Shown here: positions 18,693 to 25,127 of the stretch, piece after piece
Layout: each line of letters opens with the position of its first letter
How positions within the stretch are numbered: position 1 is the stretch's first letter
From: an uncultured Corynebacterium sp.
Lineage (GTDB): Bacteria; Actinomycetota; Actinomycetes; Mycobacteriales; Mycobacteriaceae
Length of the DNA stretch: 45,067 nt
Direction of reading: 5' to 3'
Assembly (NCBI RefSeq): GCF_946223165.1
Contig: NZ_CAMIBP010000021.1
Location: forward strand, 1 to 45,067
The notes under the pieces: model-generated
The model's database searches: none
Seen by the model: only the letters and a program-made list of their open reading frames with translations
What the model was told of the DNA's origin: nothing
Program-made: the position numbers and the translations under genes

Positions 18693-18710
18693 TGTTCGCT
18701 CACAGCGTTG
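18693..18710 (-). promoter_or_regulatory. ClgR-type operator upstream of clpP1P2
   Basis: The 18-mer TGTTCGCTCACAGCGTTG fits every position of the ClgR consensus WNNWCGCYNANRGCGWWS. It sits between the tig terminator and clpP1, where C. glutamicum ClgR is known to activate clpP1P2. The consensus is recalled, not searched. Confidence 0.75.
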
Positions 18711-18752
18711 CCCGCTCCCCCAAGACCTTGCCGCCCGCGCACCACGGCAGAG

Positions 18753-18779
18753 AAAAAGGGCCCGGCACCTGCCGGACCC
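18753..18779 (-). terminator. Rho-independent terminator of tig
   Basis: A 10-bp stem (18758-18767 with 18770-18779, one U-G pair in the transcript) closed by a two-base loop, followed on the minus strand by five U. It begins about 31 bp after the tig stop codon. Confidence 0.88.
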
Positions 18780-18810
18780 CTGACGTTACCGCGCCGTTGC
18801 GCGGGAGGCT

Positions 18811-20160
18811 TTAGGCCTCGTCGCCCTCAGCGTCGTCCTCGACCTCGCCGAAGTACTGCAGGACGTCGATGACGTTGCCGTCCTCGTCCTTGGCCTCAAC
18901 GCGGGCGATGGACTCGGCCAGAGCCTTGCCGCGGCGCACGTCGGCAAAGAGGTTGCCGATCTGGCCGTTGGACTGGATCTGGGCGATGAACTGGTTCGGG
19001 TCCATGCCGTAGGAGGATGCGGTGAACAGGATGTGGTCGGTGAGCTCCTGCTGGGAGACCTCCGGCTGCTCCTTGTCGGCCACAGCGTCGAGGAACAGCT
19101 GGGTGCGGACGGACTCCTCGGCCTGCTCGCGGGACTCCTTGTCGAACTCCTCGCGGGTGGTGCCCTGTGCCTCAAGCAGCTGTGCCAGAGCCTTATCGTC
19201 GTGAGCCAGCTGGCCTAGGACCTGGTGGAGCTGAGCGTGGACCTGCTCGTCAACGATGGACTGCGGCAGCTCGAAGGAGACCTCGGCCAGGGCGGCCTTG
19301 AGGACCTCGTCGCGAATGGCGGACGCCTGCTCGATCTTCTTGGACTCCTCGACCTGGCCCTTGGTGGACTCGCGCAGCTCCTCGATGGTGTCGAACTCGG
19401 ATGCCATCTGGGCGAAGTCGTCGTCGAGTTCCGGCAGCTTGCGCTCCTTGGACTGGACGACGTGGACCTTGATGGTGGCTTCCTCGCCCTTGTGCTCGCC
19501 GGAGTTGATGTCGGCGGTGAACTCGGCGTCCTCGCCGGTCTTCAGACCGCGCAGGGCGGTGTCGAGGCCCTTGATGAGGTCGTCGTCGCCGATGCGGTAG
19601 GACAGGCCCTCGGTGGAGGCATCCTCAATCTTCTTGCCGTCGATTTCGGCGGTGATGTCGATGACGGCGTAGTCGCCGGTCTTCATCTTGCGCTTGGTGT
19701 CCTTGAGCTCGCCGAAGCGCTCGGCCAGCTGCTCGAGGGCCTCGTCCACGGCGGCGTCATCAGCCTTGAGGGACGGGACGGTGACCTTGATGGTGGAGAA
19801 GTCCGGCACCTCGATCTCCGGGCGGATGTCCATCTCCGCGGTGAAGGTGACGTGGTCGTTGTCCTCGATCTCGGTGATGTCGATCTCCGGCTGGCCGATG
19901 ACCTTGAGGTCGTTCTCGACGACGGCCTGCTCGTAGCGGGTCGGGAGCATGTCGTTGACGACCTGCTCCAGGATCGGACCGCGGCCGATGCGGGCATCGA
20001 TGAGCTGGCGCGGGGCCTTACCGCGACGGAAGCCCGGGATGTTGACCTGCTGCGCGATGGCAGCGTAAGCCTGCTCGATTTCCTTGTCCAGCTCGGAGAA
20101 CGGGACGTTAACGGTCAGCTTGACGCGAGTGTCGCTCAGCTTGTCGACGGTGGTCTTCAC
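18811..20160 (-). CDS. tig: Trigger factor
   Basis: Ribosome-bound chaperone and peptidyl-prolyl isomerase of 449 aa. The N-terminal ribosome-binding domain carries the signature region GFRRGKAPRQLIDARIG, the FKBP-type domain spans about residues 160-245 (GDYAVIDITAEIDG), and the helical C-terminal domain ends in an acidic tail (EVEDDAEGDEA). Start has GGAGAG upstream. Its place before clpP1P2 links folding with proteolysis, as in most actinobacteria. Confidence 0.97.
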   Translation of the reverse strand: MKTTVDKLSDTRVKLTVNVPFSELDKEIEQAYAAIAQQVNIPGFRRGKAPRQLIDARIGRGPILEQVVNDMLPTRYEQAVVENDLKVIGQPEIDITEIEDNDHVTFTAEMDIRPEIEVPDFSTIKVTVPSLKADDAAVDEALEQLAERFGELKDTKRKMKTGDYAVIDITAEIDGKKIEDASTEGLSYRIGDDDLIKGLDTALRGLKTGEDAEFTADINSGEHKGEEATIKVHVVQSKERKLPELDDDFAQMASEFDTIEELRESTKGQVEESKKIEQASAIRDEVLKAALAEVSFELPQSIVDEQVHAQLHQVLGQLAHDDKALAQLLEAQGTTREEFDKESREQAEESVRTQLFLDAVADKEQPEVSQQELTDHILFTASSYGMDPNQFIAQIQSNGQIGNLFADVRRGKALAESIARVEAKDEDGNVIDVLQYFGEVEDDAEGDEA

Positions 20161-20218
20161 GAATAACTCTCCTGAGTTCTAGGGATGCATGTGTCTTATC
20201 AGCGGTAAGTGTACTCAA

Positions 20219-20246
20219 GGGGCCTGGGACTCCGATCCCAGGCCCC
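20219..20246 (-). terminator. Terminator of tRNA-Pro
   Basis: An 11-bp perfect stem (20219-20229 with 20236-20246) and a six-base loop just downstream of the tRNA-Pro gene on the minus strand, before tig. Confidence 0.75.
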
Positions 20247-20252
20247 CACACG

Positions 20253-20326
20253 TCGGGACGACAGGATTTGAACCTGCGACCCCCTGCTCCCAAAGCAGGT
20301 GCGCTACCAAACTGCGCCACGTCCCG
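20253..20326 (-). tRNA. tRNA-Pro (anticodon TGG)
   Basis: The 74-nt sequence folds as a full cloverleaf: acceptor CGGGACG/CGTCCCG, anticodon stem CTGCT/AGCAG around TTTGGGA, and T arm GCAGG-TTCAAAT-CCTGT. The anticodon is TGG. CCA is not encoded. Confidence 0.96.
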
Positions 20327-20492
20327 TAGGTCGACCGTGCTGCGCGCTCGCACAGCACGAGTACCGACAGTTAGCTTACTTGCACCGAATGTGACTCCCC
20401 AACATTAGGGCGGCACATATCGCATGCGAGCACGTCATCCGCCCTTTCTTCCCGCTCAGTGCCGGCCCACGGAGGACGCTACGCTAGTGGGC

Positions 20493-21137
20493 ATGCACCT
20501 GTTTATCGACGTCGACGGCACCCTGCTCAATTCCTTCCCCGGCATTGCCAGCACCATCGAGTCCACATTCACCGAGCTGGGCTTGCCGATGCCGTCCGCG
20601 GCCCAGCTCTCCCGCGTGCCAGGTCCCCCGCTCATCGACACCTTCCGCGCGTGGCAGCTCCCTCACCCGGAGGAGGCGTTGGCGGTCTACCGGCGGCGCT
20701 ACCTCGCCGAGGGCTGGGCACAGGCGGAGCTCTTCCCCGGCTGGGCCGAGGCCCTGCCGCGCTGGAGGGCCGAGGGCCTCGGCCTGTGCACCGCGACATC
20801 GAAAGGCGACGCCGTCACCGCGCAAATGCTGGAGCGCGTCGGCGTAGCCCAGTACTTTGATTTCATCGGCGGCGCCGACGACGCCGGCGGCACCCGCCCC
20901 ACCAAACGTCACGTCATCGAGTGGGTTCTCGACTCCATGGACCTGCGCGGCCGCGAGAACGAGATCCTCATGATTGGCGACCGCAGCCACGACTACGAGG
21001 GCGCCCGGCCGCTGTGCATCCGCACCGCACTCGTGGGCTGGGGCCACGGCACCGACGAGGAATGTGCCGCCGCCGACTTCTTCTGTGCCGACTTCGCGGA
21101 GCTCGACGCGCTCGTGCACTCGCTGCGCGACGGCTAG
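20493..21137 (+). CDS. HAD-family hydrolase, phosphoglycolate phosphatase-like
   Basis: A 214-aa hydrolase of the HAD superfamily. Motif I is DVDGTLLNS, motif II is the TATSKG region, a lysine follows in RPTKRHVIEWVL, and motif III/IV is MIGDRSHDYEGAR. The cap domain between motifs I and II is alpha-helical (C1 type). This layout fits Gph-type phosphatases; the substrate cannot be read. Start ATG at 20493 puts the DxD motif at residues 6-8; earlier frames run through promoter sequence. It is a single gene between tRNA-Pro and the DUF1542 gene. Confidence 0.88.
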   Translation: MHLFIDVDGTLLNSFPGIASTIESTFTELGLPMPSAAQLSRVPGPPLIDTFRAWQLPHPEEALAVYRRRYLAEGWAQAELFPGWAEALPRWRAEGLGLCTATSKGDAVTAQMLERVGVAQYFDFIGGADDAGGTRPTKRHVIEWVLDSMDLRGRENEILMIGDRSHDYEGARPLCIRTALVGWGHGTDEECAAADFFCADFAELDALVHSLRDG

Positions 21138-21177
21138 CCTCGTCGGGATACCGGGTTACCGGGTTATGGAAACGCGA

Positions 21178-21199
21178 AAGGGCCCCCGAAGGGGCCCTT
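21178..21199. terminator. Terminator between HAD and DUF1542 genes
   Basis: A 9-bp stem AAGGGCCCC/GGGGCCCTT with a CGAA loop between convergent genes; on the minus strand it is followed by TTCGCG rather than a long U-run. Confidence 0.8.
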
Positions 21200-21228
21200 G
21201 TCACCTGCACCGTACGGCCGCAGGCCGC

Positions 21229-22032
21229 CTAAAAGTCGAAATCGAAGTCGAAGAATCCGCCGTCGCCGCCATCTCCGCCGCCGAGGAGGCCGTCGAAAAA
21301 GCCGCCGCCGTCGCCGTCGGCGCCGCCCAGGTCTCCACCACCTAGATCTCCGCCGAAGTCGCCGCCACCCAGGCCATCGCCAGCCCAGGCGCCCGATTCC
21401 GCGGCGGCCGCGGAGTAGCCAATGCCTGACATGCCGTGAAAGAGCGAGTTAAACATCATGGAGTAGCCCATCATCCACACGCCGGTACTCAGCGCATCCG
21501 CCCACCACGGGCGGGAGTACCAGCCGGCCGGGACGGGGCGCCCGGCCACCATGCCGCCCGGGTAGTAGTTCGGCGTCGCGGCCGAAGCATACGGCGACGC
21601 GGTGATCTCTCCCTCCTGAGTCTGGATGGTGCGCTGCTCGGTCACCTTGCCAGCCTGGCGCTGGCCCTCCAGCGGCGGCAGCTCAGGGCCGGCGGGCATG
21701 CCCATAATCTCGCGCGCGGCTGCAACGTAGTGCATGCCCTCCAGCGCGGACTCGCGCGCCAGCTGGGCCTGCTTCGTAGTCGTGGCCGAGGCCAGCGCCG
21801 AGTTGGCCGCGTTGAAGCGTTCCGAGGCGTCCGCCATGGCCTGCTGGGAGGCAGCGTCGGTGCCCGAAATCTGCAGGACCTGACCGCCCAGGCGCTCGGT
21901 CCAGCGGCGGGCATCCGCCAGCGCGTCCTCAAAGTTGGCCGACTCCAGCTGCGCCTGGTTCTTCTTGCCCGTGCGACTGGAGACGAACCACACGGCGCCG
22001 CCGACGACGGCGATGATCAACAGAAGGGACAT
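21229..22032 (-). CDS. DUF1542-type membrane-anchored protein with Gly/Asp/Phe tail
   Basis: A 267-aa protein. A single N-terminal membrane span (residues 2-17) is followed by a helical domain (about 25-120) with LESANFEDALADARRW and FNAANSALASATTTKQAQLA, then a Pro/Tyr-rich linker with a Trp cluster (YSRPWWADALSTG). The last 50 residues are almost only Gly, Asp, Phe and Leu and end FDFDFDF. The helical part resembles corynebacterial proteins annotated as DUF1542; function unknown. RBS GAGGAC precedes the ATG. Confidence 0.85.
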   Translation of the reverse strand: MSLLLIIAVVGGAVWFVSSRTGKKNQAQLESANFEDALADARRWTERLGGQVLQISGTDAASQQAMADASERFNAANSALASATTTKQAQLARESALEGMHYVAAAREIMGMPAGPELPPLEGQRQAGKVTEQRTIQTQEGEITASPYASAATPNYYPGGMVAGRPVPAGWYSRPWWADALSTGVWMMGYSMMFNSLFHGMSGIGYSAAAAESGAWAGDGLGGGDFGGDLGGGDLGGADGDGGGFFDGLLGGGDGGDGGFFDFDFDF

Positions 22033-22159
22033 GTCCTCACTTCACTTCTTTACTACGGTGTACGTCTACCCTAACGTCCCGCTGCGGTGAATGGTTCCCA
22101 TTTTTCTATTACCACCGCGGTGCGCTAAAGTGTGTACCCAACGCACATTGTTGCGTTGT

Positions 22160-22234
22160 GGGAATGTCGTATAGTGGCTAATACTTCAGCCTTCCAAGCT
22201 GATAACGCGGGTTCGATTCCCGTCATTCCCTCCA
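22160..22234 (+). tRNA. tRNA-Gly (anticodon TCC)
   Basis: Acceptor GGGAATG/CATTCCC, anticodon loop CTTCCAA (anticodon TCC) and T arm GCGGG-TTCGATT-CCCGT. The CCA end is encoded (22232-22234). A TAAAGT hexamer about 30 bp upstream is a possible -10. Confidence 0.96.
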
Positions 22235-22243
22235 CGTGAAACA

Positions 22244-22280
22244 GCCCCCAGCCTGTACAAACGCAGGGTGGGGGCGTTTC
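22244..22280 (+). terminator. Terminator of tRNA-Gly
   Basis: A 12-bp stem with one mismatch (22244-22255 with 22264-22275), followed by GTTTCTG. Confidence 0.7.
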
Positions 22281-22430
22281 TGTATGTCGCTTCTGTATGT
22301 CGTGGTGCCGCATTGGCTGGTTACAAGAAAGTGAGCTGGCGCCTCGGCCGTCAACCCTGTGCCCGCCGCTGCGGCTGCCTCGGCGTCATCTCATGGCAGC
22401 GCCGCGGCTCACGCGCGTATGGTGGTGCGC

Positions 22431-23258
22431 ATGACTGTACCGACTATTACTTTGCACGACGGCAACACCATCCCGCAGCTCGGCTTCGGAGTCTTCAAGG
22501 TGGACCCCGACCAGACCGAGAAGCTCGTCGCTGAGGCCCTGCGCGTGGGCTACCGCCACATCGACACGGCCGCGGTTTACGGCAACGAGGAAGGCGTGGG
22601 CCGTGCTATCGCCAACTCCGGTATTCCGCGCGAGGAGCTGTTTATCACCACCAAGCTGTGGAACGACCGCCAGACCGATGCGGCCGCCGCACTCGATGAG
22701 TCCCTGGCCAAGCTGGGCCTCGATTACGTCGATCTGTACCTCATCCACTGGCCCACCCCGGAGAAAGGCACCTACGTGGAGGCGTGGAAGCAGCTCATCG
22801 AGCTCAAGAAAGCCGGCAAGGCGCGCTCCATCGGCGTGTCCAACTTCGAGCTCGAGCACCTCGATCAGCTGGAGACCCACACCGCGGAGACCCCCGTGGT
22901 CAACCAGGTGGAGCTCCACCCCTACCTACAGCGCTGGCGCGAGCTGGACGCATTCCGCGCCCACAAGGTCGCCATCGAGTCCTGGGGCCCGCTGGGCCAG
23001 GGCAAGACCGATCTCTTCGAGCAGCCCGAGGTCACCGGCCCAGCCGAGGCTCACGGCGTCACCCCGGCGCAGGTCATTATTCGCTGGCACCTGCAGAACG
23101 GCGTCATCGTGTTCCCGAAATCAGCCAACAAGGACCGCATCGCGGAGAACTTCGACGTCTTCGGCTTCGAGCTCACCGAGGACGAGATGGCCGGCATCAC
23201 GTCCCTGGACTTGGGCGAGGAAGGCCGCGGCGGCCCCCACCCGAACGACTTTAACTAG
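22431..23258 (+). CDS. Aldo/keto reductase
   Basis: NADPH-dependent carbonyl reductase of 275 aa, similar to the 2,5-diketo-D-gluconate reductase (AKR5) group. The catalytic tetrad is visible: Asp in IDTAAVYGNEEG, the Tyr in the same motif, Lys in TTKLWND, and His in LIHWPTP. Coenzyme-binding signature VFPKSANKDRIAEN lies near the C-terminus. Start ATG at 22431 gives the usual MTVPTITLHDG start; an in-frame GTG and ATG upstream are less likely. Physiological substrate is unknown. Flanked by tRNA-Gly and rpiB. Confidence 0.93.
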   Translation: MTVPTITLHDGNTIPQLGFGVFKVDPDQTEKLVAEALRVGYRHIDTAAVYGNEEGVGRAIANSGIPREELFITTKLWNDRQTDAAAALDESLAKLGLDYVDLYLIHWPTPEKGTYVEAWKQLIELKKAGKARSIGVSNFELEHLDQLETHTAETPVVNQVELHPYLQRWRELDAFRAHKVAIESWGPLGQGKTDLFEQPEVTGPAEAHGVTPAQVIIRWHLQNGVIVFPKSANKDRIAENFDVFGFELTEDEMAGITSLDLGEEGRGGPHPNDFN

Positions 23259-23323
23259 TCCGCCTCAGCAACAGAGCAGCTGAAATTGCAGCTGAAATTA
23301 CTGAGCAGCTGAACAGCTCATAA

Positions 23324-23357
23324 CAAACGCCCGTCGCACACGTGCGGCGGGCGTTTG
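23324..23357. terminator. Bidirectional terminator between aldo/keto reductase and rpiB
   Basis: A 15-bp stem with one wobble pair (23324-23338 with 23343-23357) and a CACG loop between convergent genes. Confidence 0.85.
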
Positions 23358-23374
23358 GTTTGCGTGGTGAGCTT

Positions 23375-23848
23375 TTAGGCCTCCGGCAGCTCCGGGGCAA
23401 TGCCGGTGCGCTCGTAGTCGGCCAGGATGTCAATGCGACGCTGGTGGCGCTCGGCACGGGACCACTCCTGATCCAGGAAGGCATCCACGATGGCGAGTGC
23501 CTCCTCCTGGGAGTGCATGCGGCCGCCGATGCCGATGAGTTGGGCGTTGTTGTGCTCGCGGGCAAGGCGGGCGGTCTCGACGGACCAGGCCAGGGCGCAA
23601 CGGGCACCCTTGACCTTGTTTGCGGCGATCTGCTCGCCATTACCGGAACCACCGAGGACGATACCCAGCGAACCCGGGTCGTTGACGGTACGTTGTGCTG
23701 CCTCGATGCAGAATGCCGGGTAGTCATCCTCAGCATCGTAGGTGTGTGCGCCACAGTCGATGACTTCGTGGCCCTGGCTCTTGAGGTGTTCGGCGATAGC
23801 GTTCTTCGTCTCGAAACCTGCGTGGTCTGCTCCTAGATATACGCGCAT
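23375..23848 (-). CDS. rpiB: Ribose-5-phosphate isomerase B
   Basis: Interconverts ribose 5-phosphate and ribulose 5-phosphate in the pentose phosphate pathway. The 157-aa protein begins MRVYLGADHAGFE and has the phosphate-binding motif VLGGSGNGEQIAANKV and the conserved HNNAQLIGIGGR. In the motif the usual catalytic Cys of many RpiB proteins is replaced by Ser/Asn context (GGSGNG), as in mycobacterial RpiB. It lies in the same neighbourhood as the DsbA-fold gene and pepN, like Rv2465c-Rv2467. Confidence 0.95.
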   Translation of the reverse strand: MRVYLGADHAGFETKNAIAEHLKSQGHEVIDCGAHTYDAEDDYPAFCIEAAQRTVNDPGSLGIVLGGSGNGEQIAANKVKGARCALAWSVETARLAREHNNAQLIGIGGRMHSQEEALAIVDAFLDQEWSRAERHQRRIDILADYERTGIAPELPEA

Positions 23849-24036
23849 GATCGAAAGCTTACCGCCTCCCCTTTCGCCGCGGACCTTTGGCTGGTATAGG
23901 TTGAGTCACCCCTGCCCAGTAGCAGCGCGGCGACGTTTCAACGACGATACGACGACGATAAGTCGACGATGAGACGACGCTGCAAGAGGATACAGATAAG
24001 GCACGAAGACATGACGGCACCGCACGGAGACGCACG

Positions 24037-24411
24037 ATGAGCACGCGCAGCGCCTGGATTCCCCTTGGCATACTTCTCAGCGGCATCGCGCTCTTCCTCG
24101 TGCTCGCGCGCTGGGGACCGGACTACGTAGGCCTGCTCCTGGGAACGGGGCTTATTACCGCAGCCCACTGTGCCGTGGGCGGGATGCTGATTGCTCAGGG
24201 ACGCCCCTCCGGAACGCTGTATGGGGTGGTGGCATGTGTGGGTGCAGCGTCCTGGGCCACGTGGGTATGGGCAGCATGGGAGGAGTATCGCGCACAGATG
24301 TCGCTGCCCATTATCAACGTCGCCGGCTTGCCGGCTTTGTTCTGTACCCCCGTGCTGCTCATCGCACTCGTGCACTACGGCAAGAAAGAAAGCCGACGCG
24401 ACGCTTCCTAA
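24037..24411 (+). CDS. Small multi-span membrane protein of unknown function
   Basis: A 124-aa protein with about four membrane helices (near residues 7-25, 30-50, 60-80 and 95-115) and a charged tail KKESRRDAS. Helix 2 contains GLITAAHCAVGGMLIAQG. Its TAA stop codon abuts the stop codon of the convergent DsbA-fold gene with no base between. No family is recognised. The region just upstream (23938-23982) is rich in ACGACGAT-like repeats. Confidence 0.75.
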   Translation: MSTRSAWIPLGILLSGIALFLVLARWGPDYVGLLLGTGLITAAHCAVGGMLIAQGRPSGTLYGVVACVGAASWATWVWAAWEEYRAQMSLPIINVAGLPALFCTPVLLIALVHYGKKESRRDAS

Positions 24412-25032
24412 TTAGGCCTCGCCCACCTGCGGCGCCTCGGTGCGGGTGCGCTTGATTTCGAAGAAGTAGGGGTACTGCGCCAAGCGGACGGCGGCGTCGA
24501 AGATCTCGCCGGCTTCCTCCCCGGTGGGGATGCGGGTGATGACGGGGCCGAAGAAGGCGGTATCACCCAACTTGACCACGGGAGTTCCCACCTCGTCGCC
24601 GACCTCGGAGATGCCGTTGTTGTGGAAGGTGCGCAGCTGCTCGTCCACATCCTCGGTGTTCGCAACCGAAGCAAACTCGGCGGGGAGGGCGGCATCGGCA
24701 AGCGCTTGCTCGATGATGTCGGCGTAGGCGCCGAAGCCCTTCCGGCCGCCGTTGCCCTGGCCGTGGATGAGGGAGCCCATGGCGGTGTAATAGGCGTCAA
24801 CCTTCTCGGGGGCGTCGAGGGCAACCTTGGCGGCGACGCGGGCCGGGCCCCACGCGGCCTTCATCATCTCCATATACCCCGGGTCCAGATCGCGGCCATC
24901 GTTGAGGACGGACAGGGACATCGGTTCAAACTCGACGGTGATGTCGCGGACCTTTTCCACTTCCTTGATCCAGCGGGAGGTGGCCCAGGCAAACGGGCAG
25001 GTGCAGTCGAACCAGAACTTCACGGTTTCCAT
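24412..25032 (-). CDS. Rv2466c-type DsbA-fold oxidoreductase (mycothiol-dependent nitroreductase family)
   Basis: A 206-aa thioredoxin-fold protein with a helical insertion. It matches the mycobacterial Rv2466c family along its length: FWFDCTCPFAWATSRW near the N-terminus, AWGPARVA, HGQGNGG, VGTPVV with cis-Pro and FFGPVITRIPTGEEAG. The active site, however, reads C-P-F-A: Cys12 fits the nucleophile and the second Cys of the usual CPWC is Ala15. An extra Cys10 sits just before. Family members reduce nitro drugs and act with mycothiol. Start ATG has GGAGAC upstream. Mechanism must be monothiol if active. Confidence 0.9.
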   Translation of the reverse strand: METVKFWFDCTCPFAWATSRWIKEVEKVRDITVEFEPMSLSVLNDGRDLDPGYMEMMKAAWGPARVAAKVALDAPEKVDAYYTAMGSLIHGQGNGGRKGFGAYADIIEQALADAALPAEFASVANTEDVDEQLRTFHNNGISEVGDEVGTPVVKLGDTAFFGPVITRIPTGEEAGEIFDAAVRLAQYPYFFEIKRTRTEAPQVGEA

Positions 25033-25127
25033 AATGTCTCCAAAGCGTCCTTATTTAGCGTATGCTTACCGCGCCCAGACTAATGTGGAACGCGTTGCTT
25101 TTCACCGACTTGTTTAGAGGAGATCCA

